DNA from: an uncultured Spirochaetales bacterium
Lineage (GTDB): Bacteria; Spirochaetota; Spirochaetia; Sphaerochaetales; Sphaerochaetaceae
Reading direction: 5' to 3'
Assembly (NCBI GenBank): GCA_949297785.1
Contig: CASFTW010000014.1
Span: forward strand, 1 to 47,954
DNA length: 47,954 nt
Of this stretch, positions 24,144 through 33,089 are shown piece by piece (positions within the stretch are counted from its first letter, which is position 1; the number at the start of each line of letters is the position of its first letter). The notes under the pieces were generated by a model that had not been told where the DNA came from, did no database searches, and saw nothing but the letters and a program-made list of their open reading frames with translations. The position numbers were made by a program, and so were the translations under genes.

Positions 24144-24647
24144 TTATTTTTCCAGTTTGGAGAATATCAAAGTTGAGATTTCTTCCTTGTCCTTTTTCAT
24201 CGCATAGCTGGCTTCGTCAATGAGCAGACACAGCGCATTGTCATACAGCTTGCGTTCCTGGACAGGCAGTTCTTTGATCTTTGAACGATGGTACAGGCTC
24301 TGGACCACTTTTGCAATCGCCCCTATGGTCCCGCTTCTGATGAGGTCCTGGTTTTTCTGATAGCGCAACTTCCAGTCGGCAGGAACGGGGTCCATACGGG
24401 AGGACATGGAGTTTATTGCCTTCTGCGCCTCATCTTTGGTCACAATGGAACGGACACCAAGCTCACAGGCCTTGTTCACCGGTATGAGCAGAGTCATGTC
24501 TGTCGGTTCCAGATATATTGCATAATAACGAATGGTCTGTCCGTCCTTAGCTCTTTCCCTTATGTCTTTGATGATCCCGAGTCCCTGCTGGGGGTAGACT
24601 ACCGGCTGACCTATACTGAACTGAAGTTTCCCACTCTTGCTATCCAT
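24144..24647 (-). CDS. carD: CarD-family transcriptional regulator
   Basis: A 167-residue protein. The N-terminal Tudor-like RNA-polymerase-interaction domain reads 'FSIGQPVVYPQQGLGIIKDI', and the helical C-terminal domain contains 'RYQKNQDLIRSGTIGAIAKV' and 'LSKLEK'-like terminal helices. CarD binds the RNA polymerase beta subunit and stabilises open promoters, often at rRNA and housekeeping genes. It leads the carD-ispD-ispF operon, an order seen in other bacteria too. Confidence 0.9.
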   Translation of the reverse strand: MDSKSGKLQFSIGQPVVYPQQGLGIIKDIRERAKDGQTIRYYAIYLEPTDMTLLIPVNKACELGVRSIVTKDEAQKAINSMSSRMDPVPADWKLRYQKNQDLIRSGTIGAIAKVVQSLYHRSKIKELPVQERKLYDNALCLLIDEASYAMKKDKEEISTLIFSKLEK

Positions 24648-24752
24648 AGCCCCATTTTACTTCAAGTTTACGGGAAACTCAATATATCTTTTTGTAAAGA
24701 ATGTAATTACATAGTGATCAAACAGCGTAAATCAATGATGATACAATCAAAT

Positions 24753-24781
24753 ATTATACCATATGTTTTATTTTTTTAACA
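24753..24781 (-). promoter_or_regulatory. Candidate promoter of carD-ispD-ispF
   Basis: On the minus strand TGTTAA (24776-24781) and a perfect TATAAT (24753-24758) are 17 bp apart. The -35 is weak. The implied leader is about 100 nt. Confidence 0.45.
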
Positions 24782-24816
24782 TTGAAAATCTGCATTTTTT
24801 CAGCCATAATCATGCT

Positions 24817-26322
24817 ATGGAAAACAAAACAAGAGAATGCGGGGTGCTGCTGCATCCTGTAAGTCTTCCCTCTCATTGGGGAATCGGTGATATCGGAGAG
24901 AATGCCTTCAGGTTCGTTGACAAGATGAAGGATGCCGGAATCAGGCTCTGGCAGGTCCTTCCGCTCGGTCCTACCGGCTTCGGAGACAGCCCTTATGCCG
25001 CCCGTTCCACGTTTGCGGGCAATGAGCTGCTTATCAGCATGGAAAGCCTTTATGAGAACGGTTATCTGGAGCTTGTCGATATATTCAATGTGAATCTTGA
25101 TACCGAGCGTGTCGATTACGGCCAGGTGAGAGAGCTCAAGATGCCTCTTCTGAGAAAGGCCGCACAGAATTTTCTCGTTAAGCCCCCAAAGGAATACCGG
25201 AAATTCTGCAATGCTAAGGCATGGTGGCTGGATGACTATGCGCTCTATCAGGTGCTTTGCGGCTATTACAATGATTCCCGCTGGTTCTCGCAGTGGCCTG
25301 AGGAGCTGAAGGTCCGTGACAAAGCCGCTCTCGATAAAGCGAGGAGTGAGTTCAGGGATGAGATAGAGCTTTACAAGGTGTATCAGTATTTCTTCTTCTC
25401 CCAGTGGGCTGAACTGAAGAAATATGCAAATGAGAACGGCATCAGAATCATCGGAGACATACCTATATTCGTCGCCCCTGATTCAGTTGATGCATGGACG
25501 AATACAAAACTTCTCAAAATAGATGAGAACGGCGTGCAGGAAGCTTCATCCGGAGTTCCGCCTGATGCATTCAGTGCGACCGGGCAGCTCTGGGGCAATC
25601 CTCTTTACAGATGGGAGGAGCATGAGAAAACCGGCTTTGCCTGGTGGATAAGCCGTCTGCGCGAAACTTTCTCCCTGTGCGATATCATACGCATTGATCA
25701 CTTCAGAGGCTTTGCCGCCTGCTGGGAAGTGCCTGCAGGTGAGGATACCGCAATGAACGGCAAGTGGGTGCCCAGTCCGGGGCGCAAGCTGCTTGAAGCT
25801 TTCAGAAAGGAATTCGGAGATGACCTTCCGATCATCGCAGAGGATCTCGGAGTGATCACTCCTGATGTTGAGGCCCTCAGGGATGAGAACAATCTGCCCG
25901 GAATGAAGATTCTTCAGTTTGCCTTCTCCGTTGACGAGAGGGACGGCGAGATTGACGCGGCAAATGCGTATCTCCCTCACAATGTGGATGAGAACAGTGT
26001 CATCTATACCGGTACTCATGACAATGACACGACGCTGGGCTGGTACAAGTCTCAGAGCGACAAGATGAAAGACATTGTCCGCCGTTACTTTGAATGCTCG
26101 GATGAGGATATCGTCTACCGTTTCATCAGGGCAGCTCTTTCAAGTCGTTCCCGTTATGCGGTCATTCCTTTCCAGGATGTGCTCGGCCTTGACAGCGATG
26201 CCAGAATGAATGTTCCTTCCACCTGCGGTACTTCAAACTGGTCGTGGAAGATGAGTCAGGGAATGCTTGATGATGACAATTTCGGACGCCTCAGGTATTA
26301 CATCAGGATGTACAACCGTTGA
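24817..26322 (+). CDS. malQ: 4-alpha-glucanotransferase (amylomaltase)
   Basis: A 501-residue GH77 enzyme of normal size. The start 'GVLLHPVSLPSHWGIGDIGE' and 'WQVLPLGPTGFGDSPYAARS' are characteristic. The catalytic acids lie in 'IIRIDHFRGF' (nucleophile Asp), 'IIAEDLGVITPDV' (Glu) and 'YTGTHDNDT' (Asp). It transfers alpha-1,4-glucan segments in maltodextrin and glycogen metabolism. I use the internal ATG at 24817 because the reading upstream to 24763 is not family-like; no strong ribosome site is visible. Its stop overlaps the rsmE start. Confidence 0.95.
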   Translation: MENKTRECGVLLHPVSLPSHWGIGDIGENAFRFVDKMKDAGIRLWQVLPLGPTGFGDSPYAARSTFAGNELLISMESLYENGYLELVDIFNVNLDTERVDYGQVRELKMPLLRKAAQNFLVKPPKEYRKFCNAKAWWLDDYALYQVLCGYYNDSRWFSQWPEELKVRDKAALDKARSEFRDEIELYKVYQYFFFSQWAELKKYANENGIRIIGDIPIFVAPDSVDAWTNTKLLKIDENGVQEASSGVPPDAFSATGQLWGNPLYRWEEHEKTGFAWWISRLRETFSLCDIIRIDHFRGFAACWEVPAGEDTAMNGKWVPSPGRKLLEAFRKEFGDDLPIIAEDLGVITPDVEALRDENNLPGMKILQFAFSVDERDGEIDAANAYLPHNVDENSVIYTGTHDNDTTLGWYKSQSDKMKDIVRRYFECSDEDIVYRFIRAALSSRSRYAVIPFQDVLGLDSDARMNVPSTCGTSNWSWKMSQGMLDDDNFGRLRYYIRMYNR

Positions 26323-27026
26323 ACATCATTCTCTTTGACAAGGATACCAGACATTTTGACTGCACTGACGAGCGCTTTCTTCATATAAGGAAAGTGCTCC
26401 GTCTCAAGGAAGGTGACAGCTTCATTGCGGGTGAATACGATTCTTTCCGCGGCGAGGCTGTCATAACTTCCCTTACCGGTGACGGTCTTGATTTCACATT
26501 CCATCCGCACTGTGACGACAGTAAGCTCAATCCTCTGACCATGATACTTGCCATGGTGCGTCCGATCTGCATGAAAAGGATTCTCAGGGAACTTGCCTCA
26601 ATGGGGCTTTCCCGTCTGATACTCGTAAAAAGCGATCTGGGCGAGAAAAGCTATCAGGAGGCAGGACTTTACACAAACGGGGAATACAGGGAAATTGTGG
26701 TTTCGGGTGCCATGCAGGGCGGACACACCGGCATAATGAAGGTGAGCTTTGCCTCCTGTCTTGAAGAAGCGCTTGAAATGAATGAAAGCGATACAGATCT
26801 TCTTCTTGACAATGTCATCGGTTCAAAGCGTTTCGGCGAACTTGACTTAAAAGGAAGAGTTCTTACAATTGCAGTAGGCAGCGAACGGGGCTGGAGCGCA
26901 AGGGAAAGGGAAGTTTTCCTCACTCATTCATTCATCCCTGTTAAGATGGGAGAGAGAATACTCCGCAGCGAGACTGCCGCTGTTGCATCCAGCGCACTGG
27001 CGCTTGAAGCCATGGGAATTATTTAG
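26319..27026 (+). CDS. rsmE: 16S rRNA m3U1498 methyltransferase
   Basis: A 235-residue SPOUT methyltransferase. It has the N-terminal PUA-like part ('HIRKVLRLKEGDSFIAGEYD') and the C-terminal knotted domain with 'LTIAVGSERGWSAREREVF' and 'MGERILRSETAAVASSAL', the AdoMet-binding knot motifs of RsmE. It methylates U1498 in the ribosomal decoding region. It begins at a TTG that overlaps the malQ TGA (TTGA), so translation is probably coupled. thyX follows after 10 bp. Confidence 0.92.
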   Translation: MNIILFDKDTRHFDCTDERFLHIRKVLRLKEGDSFIAGEYDSFRGEAVITSLTGDGLDFTFHPHCDDSKLNPLTMILAMVRPICMKRILRELASMGLSRLILVKSDLGEKSYQEAGLYTNGEYREIVVSGAMQGGHTGIMKVSFASCLEEALEMNESDTDLLLDNVIGSKRFGELDLKGRVLTIAVGSERGWSAREREVFLTHSFIPVKMGERILRSETAAVASSALALEAMGII

Positions 27027-27036
27027 GAGGTGCTTT

Positions 27037-27861
27037 ATGGCACATTGCATTGTAGAAGAAGCCGAGAAAATACTTGATAGGGAATTCCCGGTTCTCGACA
27101 AGGGGTTTGTCCGCCTTGTTGATTACCTCGGTTCAGACCAGAGGATCGTGCAGAGCGCACGCGTGAGCTATGGGGAAGGAACAAAGACATACCGTCAGGA
27201 CAAAGGACTCATAAATTACCTTCTCAGGAATGATCATACCTCTCCTTTTGAACAGGTTGTTTTCACATTCCACGTCAAGGCTCCGATTTTTGTTGCCCGC
27301 CAGTGGGTAAGGCACAGAACTGCGAGAATGAATGAGATTTCAGGCCGCTATTCTGTCATGAAGGATGAAACCTATCTTCCATCTGATGATCTGATCGCGC
27401 TTCAGAGTGAAGACAACAAGCAGGGAAGAAAGAATGAGCCTGTTGACAGAGAGACTGCAGAGAAGGTTAAAAAGCTTCTTGAAGACAATGCAAGGGCGAC
27501 ATTCGACACTTATCATGAACTTCTTGATATGGGTATCGCCCGTGAGCTTTCGAGAATCAACCTGCCTTTGTCAATTTATACCGAATTCTACTGGGAAATC
27601 GATCTGCACAATCTTTTCCACTTCCTTGCACTCAGACTTGATCATCATGCCCAGGCTGAGATCAGGGCTTATGCCGAGGTCATGTTTGAGATGGTGAAGG
27701 CTGTATGCCCGATGGCGGCAGAGGCTTTTGAGAACCACAAGCTGAAAGGCCGGAGCTTCTCCGGAAAGGAAGTCGCTGCGATAAAGGCAATGGCGGAAGG
27801 TCAGCCCAATCCGCTTGAAGGCCGTGACAGGGAGATCTTCATGGAGAAACTGAACAAATAG
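27037..27861 (+). CDS. thyX: Flavin-dependent thymidylate synthase
   Basis: A 274-residue ThyX. The ThyX motif is intact at residues 92-106: 'RHRTARMNEISGRYS'. 'LRNDHTSPFEQVVFTFHV' and 'NLFHFLALRLDHHAQAEIR' are conserved FAD/dUMP-binding blocks. It makes dTMP using FAD, NADPH and methylene-THF. It is longer than many homologues, with a charged insert around residues 118-150. AGGAGG lies 6 nt before the ATG at 27037, inside the longer reading that begins at 26983. It closes the malQ-rsmE-thyX operon. Confidence 0.95.
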   Translation: MAHCIVEEAEKILDREFPVLDKGFVRLVDYLGSDQRIVQSARVSYGEGTKTYRQDKGLINYLLRNDHTSPFEQVVFTFHVKAPIFVARQWVRHRTARMNEISGRYSVMKDETYLPSDDLIALQSEDNKQGRKNEPVDRETAEKVKKLLEDNARATFDTYHELLDMGIARELSRINLPLSIYTEFYWEIDLHNLFHFLALRLDHHAQAEIRAYAEVMFEMVKAVCPMAAEAFENHKLKGRSFSGKEVAAIKAMAEGQPNPLEGRDREIFMEKLNK

Positions 27862-27886
27862 GAATTCAGATTATTTTTGAACGAAG

Positions 27887-27908
27887 CAAGACGCCATCCG
27901 GCGTCTTG
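27887..27908. terminator. Hairpin between convergent thyX and esterase genes
   Basis: Perfect 9-bp stem CAAGACGCC with GGCGTCTTG, four-base loop. Neither flank has a clean T-run, so it is probably a weak bidirectional terminator. Confidence 0.5.
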
Positions 27909-27910
27909 TC

Positions 27911-28666
27911 TCATTCCTCAAACTCCAGCTGTCTGAAAAGCCACTTTATCGAAAGATCCACCCAGGACTGGAATTCCTCGCTCCTGTTGCCTGTTTCCTT
28001 TGTCGCAACTGAAAGGCCATGCACTCCGTGGGGGAATATGTGCATCTCAAAGGGAACATTGTGTCTTGCAAGAGCATCGGCGAAGATGAGGGAATTGCGG
28101 ACATTCACATTGCCATCATCGCTTGTGTGGAATATGAATGAGGGAAGGGTATCTTCATCAACTCTGTCTTCAAGAGAATAAAATGCTTTCTCCTCTTCAC
28201 TCCGGCAGAGAGTCTGGAAAGAACCCTGATGACCGAATTCCCTTGATGATATTACGGGATAGCCGAGTATCATGGCCTTCAGGTGTTCTCCTTTGTATAC
28301 TGTGCCGTAGCTTGCGGCAAGATGGGCACCTGCGGAAAACCCTATAACCGCCATCCTTTCTGCATCAATGCCATATTCCTTCCTGTTTTCAATGAGATGT
28401 TCCACAAGCTGTTTAACTGTTTCCAGCGGTTTTTCAACAATGATGTCTTTATCTGTCGGATAGTCAAGGATGAACGTGTTCACGGCATGTGCGAAATACC
28501 GGAGGGCAACCGGATCAGCTTCGCGGGCAGAAGTGTAGCGGTATCCTCCACCCGGCAGTACGATGAGTGCCGGATGGCTTTCATGAGAATTTTCGCATAC
28601 GTATGAATGCAGATAAGCCGTGACTTTTGAACAGGCTTTGCCGATTGTGAATTCAAGTTTTGTCAT
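27911..28666 (-). CDS. Alpha/beta hydrolase, acetyl-esterase-like
   Basis: A 251-residue alpha/beta hydrolase. 'LIVLPGGGYRYTSARE' is the oxyanion-hole region typical of sugar acetyl-esterases and lipase-like BD-FAE proteins; the nucleophile elbow is 'GFSAGAHLAAS' (Ser in GxSxG), the acid is in 'HTSDDGNV' and the base in 'FPHGVHGL'. The catalytic triad is complete. It may deacetylate xylo-oligosaccharides or other carbohydrate esters; no glycosidase is adjacent. Its ATG overlaps the stop of the upstream membrane-protein gene by one base. Confidence 0.88.
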   Translation of the reverse strand: MTKLEFTIGKACSKVTAYLHSYVCENSHESHPALIVLPGGGYRYTSAREADPVALRYFAHAVNTFILDYPTDKDIIVEKPLETVKQLVEHLIENRKEYGIDAERMAVIGFSAGAHLAASYGTVYKGEHLKAMILGYPVISSREFGHQGSFQTLCRSEEEKAFYSLEDRVDEDTLPSFIFHTSDDGNVNVRNSLIFADALARHNVPFEMHIFPHGVHGLSVATKETGNRSEEFQSWVDLSIKWLFRQLEFEE

Positions 28667-29619
28667 CAGTCAGTCTCCTGCCGGAAAACAAGGTTCGGAT
28701 AAATCTTCTCAAGCCGTTCATCCGGGAATCTTTCATCCATAAGACGTTCAATTGCATTGGCTGCAGGCTTCCCTTCAATGCGCTGAGACCAGCGGAATAC
28801 GGCCAGGCCTGATACGATGGAGTTGAAGAGCATGAACACCAGAAGTATCCACACAAGTGTCTTTCCGATGCTGTTCGGTATTTTGAGAGTATATGTCGCA
28901 AGGCGGGGATATACGGACTTGATCCAGAGAATTCCGAGGAAACCCCAGAAAATCGAATACAGCAGACATATCCTGCCATTCAGGTTGAAAGGTATTTTCG
29001 AGTAATCCCAGCTTGTGGAACCGAAGAGCATTTCCTGAAAGTATGAACACAGGTATTCGACAACGCTTCCTGTTATGAAACCGCCTATGAATGAATATAT
29101 CGCGGATCTGTTGCGGTATTTATACAGCGTCAGTGTAAGGCACAGTGCACCGAGGCCGTAGACAAGATTGAAAGGACCGTAGACAAGGCCGGAACGGCTT
29201 TCAAAATAACCGTGCCGGATGAAACACCATAGCAGTTCTATTATCACACCGGCGAATGAGCCGATGAAAAGGATGAGAAAGAGTTTGTAGAAATTCATGC
29301 CGCGGGCGAAATGATTCTGCAGCTTCTCCTGATAGTCGATTGTGCCGTTTGCGGGAGCCCTTTTGAACAGGAAGAAGGTTTTTTCGCTGTTCTGCGTGTC
29401 CTTGAGTCTGGCTTCAAGCTCGTCGCGTGAATCTGAGAGGATTTTCGCCCAGTCTTTCGCATCTTCCTCCTGCACTTTCAGCTTTTCAATGGATTTTGAA
29501 ATATCCCTGTAGAGCTTTTTCTGTTCCTTATCGCTGAGTGTGTCAACGGTAGCCAGCGCTGAATAGTAGGCATTAAGGCGTGCCTGCAGTTTTTCATTTC
29601 TAACTATTGGTATACTCAT
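28666..29619 (-). CDS. PF06541-type membrane protein with N-terminal coiled coil
   Basis: A 317-residue protein. The first ~100 residues are soluble and charged ('LYRDISKSIEKLKVQEEDAK') and probably coiled coil. The rest has about six membrane helices and the hallmark blocks 'LVYGPFNLVYGLGALCL', 'GSVVEYLCSYFQEMLFG' and 'WDYSKIPFNLNGRICLLYSI' of the family called 'putative ABC-transporter type IV' (PF06541/CmpB). No ATPase partner is here, and the function of the family is unclear. It is divergent from uvrC and overlaps the esterase gene. Confidence 0.85.
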   Translation of the reverse strand: MSIPIVRNEKLQARLNAYYSALATVDTLSDKEQKKLYRDISKSIEKLKVQEEDAKDWAKILSDSRDELEARLKDTQNSEKTFFLFKRAPANGTIDYQEKLQNHFARGMNFYKLFLILFIGSFAGVIIELLWCFIRHGYFESRSGLVYGPFNLVYGLGALCLTLTLYKYRNRSAIYSFIGGFITGSVVEYLCSYFQEMLFGSTSWDYSKIPFNLNGRICLLYSIFWGFLGILWIKSVYPRLATYTLKIPNSIGKTLVWILLVFMLFNSIVSGLAVFRWSQRIEGKPAANAIERLMDERFPDERLEKIYPNLVFRQETD

Positions 29620-29683
29620 ACTTTAAGATACCCCAGAAAAAAACCGGTTGCAAGACTTTGATATTAAGGCTAAAAAGTATTGT

Positions 29684-31459
29684 ATGACTGCAAAAGAACA
29701 GGCACATGCACTTCCTGACAATCCCGGCGTATACATGATGAAGAACAGGGATGACAGGATCATATATGTCGGTAAGGCGAAGAATCTGAGAAAGAGGGTG
29801 ACGAGCTACTTTCTTCCCAACAGAGATGCGAAAACGACAGCTCTTGTGGAGAAGATAGATCACATCGATTACATCATCACAGGAAATGAGTATGAGGCAC
29901 TTGTGCTTGAGAATAACCTGATCAAGCGTCATAACCCGCATTACAACATTCTGCTCAAGGACGGAAAGAGCTATCCCATGATAAAGATAACCAATGAGGA
30001 TTTTCCGCGCGTCTACAAGACACGGCGCATAATCCCGGACGGCTCGTCCTATTTCGGGCCTTTTCCTGCCGGGGGTGCCCTTGAGACGTATCTTGACCTC
30101 ATAAGGGAAAATTATCCCCTGCGCCTGTGTTCCGGCAGTATCGGAAAGCATAAAAGCCCGTGTCTTTATTATCACATACATAAGTGTGCGGCACCGTGCA
30201 TAGGAAAGATCAGCGAAAAGGATTACATGGCGTATGTCGATGAGATAAAGGAATTCCTCAGCGGGGATGACATGAAGATGATTGCCCGCCTTGAGAAGGA
30301 GATGAAGGATGATGCGAAAGCCCTCCGCTTCGAGGAGGCGGCGAAGAAACGCAATCTCATTGAGGATCTGAAAAACATCACAAAGGGGCAGTCTGTGGAA
30401 GAAGCATGTGCCAGCGACAGCCGTGATTATGCCGCAGTTGCGCTGCGCGGTTCACTGTGCACTGTCGCGATCATACAGCTGAGGGACGGAAGGGTGATAG
30501 GCAAGGCCCTTTACAGGGCAGAGACCTTCTCCGATGAGACGGAAATTCTCCTGAGCTTTCTCATACAGTATTACAGTGACGGCGACAATCTTCCGCATGA
30601 GCTGTATGTGAATCAGGAGATTGACACATCCCTTCTTTCTTCGTATTTCAGAAACGAGCTCGGAGTTCCGCTCTACATAGGCTTTCCGCGGGATGGCAAG
30701 CATTACCGCATATTGAGAATGGCCGAGGTGAATGCTGCCGAGGATGTTGACAAGAGGCTGTGCAAGGTTGACAACACTCCGGCCCTCGAGAAACTTGCAC
30801 AGTACCTCGAACTTGACAGAATCCCGCTTTATATCGAAGGATTTGACATAGCGCAGCTCGCGGGAAAATACACAACGGCAAGTCTCATCGTGTTCAGGAA
30901 CGGGAATCCTTCCGTCAAGGAATACAGACGTTTCAACATGAAAACTCTGGGTGGAAGAATTGATGATTTTCAGTCGATGAGGGAGGCGGTCAGCAGGCGT
31001 TATTCCCGTCTTTACAATGAAGAGAAGGAAATGCCTGATCTCATAATGGTTGACGGCGGCAAGGGTCAGGTGCATGCCGCAATAGACGAGCTTGAGGCGC
31101 TGGGCCTTGATTATATTCCGGTCGTAGGACTTGCAGAGAAAAATGAGGAGATCGTCTTTCCCGATGACAGGGACAACCTTGTGCTCGACAAGGCGGATCC
31201 TGCACTCAGGGTTCTTATCGCACTGCGTGATGAGTGCCATCGTTTTGCGACTTCTGCAAACCAGAGGATGAGAAGCCGCGATGCCGGCTTTGCGCTTCTT
31301 CAGTCGATTGAGGGAGTCGGGCGGAAAAGAGCCGAGAAGATAATAAAGGAATGCACTTCAATAGAGACCATCATCTCGATGAGCCCTGAGGAACTTGCGA
31401 AAAGATGTTCAGTTCCACTGACGGTGGCTCAGAGAATTATCAAAAAGCTCACTCTGTAG
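29684..31459 (+). CDS. uvrC: Excinuclease ABC subunit C
   Basis: A 591-residue UvrC with all domains: GIY-YIG nuclease ('NPGVYMMKNRDDRIIYVGKAKNLRKR', given in part), a Cys-containing linker, the UVR helical hairpin ('KALRFEEAAKKRNLIEDL'), the RNase H-like C-terminal nuclease ('IEGFDIAQLAGKY', 'MVDGGKGQVHAA', 'LRDECHRFA') and two helix-hairpin-helix motifs at the end ('LLQSIEGVGRKRAEKI'). It makes both incisions in nucleotide-excision repair. I start it at the ATG at 29684, where homologues begin; a TTG at 29648 is possible. Its last 51 bp overlap holA on the other strand. Confidence 0.95.
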   Translation: MTAKEQAHALPDNPGVYMMKNRDDRIIYVGKAKNLRKRVTSYFLPNRDAKTTALVEKIDHIDYIITGNEYEALVLENNLIKRHNPHYNILLKDGKSYPMIKITNEDFPRVYKTRRIIPDGSSYFGPFPAGGALETYLDLIRENYPLRLCSGSIGKHKSPCLYYHIHKCAAPCIGKISEKDYMAYVDEIKEFLSGDDMKMIARLEKEMKDDAKALRFEEAAKKRNLIEDLKNITKGQSVEEACASDSRDYAAVALRGSLCTVAIIQLRDGRVIGKALYRAETFSDETEILLSFLIQYYSDGDNLPHELYVNQEIDTSLLSSYFRNELGVPLYIGFPRDGKHYRILRMAEVNAAEDVDKRLCKVDNTPALEKLAQYLELDRIPLYIEGFDIAQLAGKYTTASLIVFRNGNPSVKEYRRFNMKTLGGRIDDFQSMREAVSRRYSRLYNEEKEMPDLIMVDGGKGQVHAAIDELEALGLDYIPVVGLAEKNEEIVFPDDRDNLVLDKADPALRVLIALRDECHRFATSANQRMRSRDAGFALLQSIEGVGRKRAEKIIKECTSIETIISMSPEELAKRCSVPLTVAQRIIKKLTL

Positions 31460-32488
31460 GCGGATGTCAGTGACCTTGCCTTTGTTCACTATTATGGTGA
31501 AAAGCATAAGTTCCAGGGTTAGTCTCACGTCATCGCTTCCGGCAGTTTTCACCACGGTGTCCATTTCATCAAGATACAGTATGATGTTCCTCACATCGGT
31601 GTATGTGTAGTTTGCCGCCGCAGTCCTGAATGTCTGCTTGTCCCTTGATGTCTTTATCCCTTTTATTTCGGCTGCACCCGTGCTCATTGCCGATGCATTT
31701 GCAAAAGCGGCATCCTCTCCTTCATCTTCCCTGATCTTTATGAAGCTTTCGAGAAGGCGGAACTGTCTCAGCAGGACCGGAATGATCATCATCGCAGATC
31801 TTGTGTCAGATACCAGTATCTTCCTGAGGCATGAAAGGCTTTTGGAAAGGTCCGCCTTTGCCATGCAGGCGAAAAGGGAGAAGCCGTCTTCTTCCTTTGT
31901 ATGCGATACGTATGATGCTATGTCGTCAAGAGTGATCTGACCGCTTTTATGATTGAGGGAGAAAAAGAGTGCCAGCTGCGAGCAGGTGTTCTTCATTTCC
32001 TGTGTGTTGTTCTCGATCATGTCAAGGATGTAGCGCACGGCTTCATTGTTTATGCCGTAGCCTTCTTTCCTGAAGAAGTTTCTGATCCAGTCCTGCTTTT
32101 TGTTTTCAAACATCTCCCAGAAGACGATCATGTCGTCTTTTCCGAGAGCTTTGCTTATGCTCTGAGGCAGATTGTAGCTTGTGCCGGTTGAAAGAACGAG
32201 GAGATAGGCAGATGGATTATCTTCACTGATGAAACGCAGTATTATCCTGTTTATCTGGCTGTCCTTTTTCACTTCCTCGTAATGTTTGAGTATCACAAGG
32301 GTGAATGAGGTGAAGAGGGATGGTGAGAAAAGCGCATCCTGCAGCTGGGAAACATCCGAATCGAAAGCGAAGACCGTCTTGACTTCAAGATCCGGATACT
32401 GTCCCCTGAGTCTCGTTTTTTCCTTTTCAATGAATTCTTCCTTTTCTCCCTCCTCGCTTCCGAGGAGAAACTTCACATTGCTACTCAT
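31409..32488 (-). CDS. holA: DNA polymerase III delta subunit
   Basis: A 359-residue HolA-type clamp-loader subunit. It shows the expected order: an AAA-like N-terminal domain beginning 'VKFLLGSEEGEKEEFIEKEK', middle motifs 'SQLQDALFSPSLFTSFTLVI' and 'NNTQEMKNTCSQLALFF' (the conserved E-x-x-K/L pattern of delta), and a helical collar domain. It opens the sliding clamp ring. The similarity is moderate, as usual for this family. It overlaps the lexA-like stop by 8 bp at its start and the end of uvrC by 51 bp at its end. Confidence 0.87.
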   Translation of the reverse strand: MSSNVKFLLGSEEGEKEEFIEKEKTRLRGQYPDLEVKTVFAFDSDVSQLQDALFSPSLFTSFTLVILKHYEEVKKDSQINRIILRFISEDNPSAYLLVLSTGTSYNLPQSISKALGKDDMIVFWEMFENKKQDWIRNFFRKEGYGINNEAVRYILDMIENNTQEMKNTCSQLALFFSLNHKSGQITLDDIASYVSHTKEEDGFSLFACMAKADLSKSLSCLRKILVSDTRSAMMIIPVLLRQFRLLESFIKIREDEGEDAAFANASAMSTGAAEIKGIKTSRDKQTFRTAAANYTYTDVRNIILYLDEMDTVVKTAGSDDVRLTLELMLFTIIVNKGKVTDIRLQSELFDNSLSHRQWN

Positions 32489-33089
32489 ACCGTCTTACCA
32501 CTGCCTGAAGAATAGCCTGTATCTCGCAGCTTTGGCAACTTATGTTTCCGATGCTGTCGCATTCCGCCTGAAGGATTATCTTGTTCTTTGTCCGGTGGAA
32601 GCTTCTTATCTGGCAGACGGAGGAACCTTCCGTACGGGCGATCACTATGTCATTCTCCCCGGCACTGCTGCTTTTCCTGAAGATCAGTATGTCACCGGGG
32701 ATGATATGAATGTTCATAAGACATCCGCTTTCCATCCTGAGGGCAAAATATGTAGAGCCTTTCTCCAGACGCAGTCCCGTGGCGTTGAATTCCCTCTTCT
32801 GTTCTCTTTCTCCCCTGAGCCAGCGCTCCTCATCGAAAAACGGGATGATGGTGATGGCGGGGGAATATTCATTCCATTCTCTGAGTCTTATTCCCCTTGC
32901 AATGCTTCCCCTGCTGTCAATGAAGCCTTTTTTCTCAAGCGTATCCACATGATACCATGCTCCCGCATCTGAAATGGAGAAGAAAGATGCGATCTCATGC
33001 AGAGTGGGGGTGATGTTGTTCTCGGCATAGAAAGAGGAAATGAAGCGGAGAATGTCTTCCTGCCGTTTTGTGAGTTTTTTTTTAATCAT
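32481..33089 (-). CDS. LexA-like regulator lacking the autoproteolysis residues
   Basis: A 202-residue LexA homologue. The N-terminal winged helix is typical ('LTKRQEDILRFISSFYAENN', 'LEKKGFIDSRG', then 'ARGIRL'). The C-terminal peptidase-like fold is present, but its active site is altered. Aligned on 'FALRME...PGD', Cys123 takes the place of the catalytic Ser; the strand after 'IVIAR' reads 'SVCQIRSF', with no Lys where the catalytic Lys belongs; and no Ala-Gly cleavage site is seen in residues 70-110. It may be a repressor that RecA cannot trigger to self-cleave. Start at 33089 overlaps ptsH by 8 bp. Confidence 0.85.
   Translation of the reverse strand: MIKKKLTKRQEDILRFISSFYAENNITPTLHEIASFFSISDAGAWYHVDTLEKKGFIDSRGSIARGIRLREWNEYSPAITIIPFFDEERWLRGEREQKREFNATGLRLEKGSTYFALRMESGCLMNIHIIPGDILIFRKSSSAGENDIVIARTEGSSVCQIRSFHRTKNKIILQAECDSIGNISCQSCEIQAILQAVVRRYE

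Noticed and set aside
30452-31240. 262-codon minus-strand reading frame inside uvrC
   Set aside because: It is fully antisense to conserved UvrC sequence, has no family motifs and no ribosome site.
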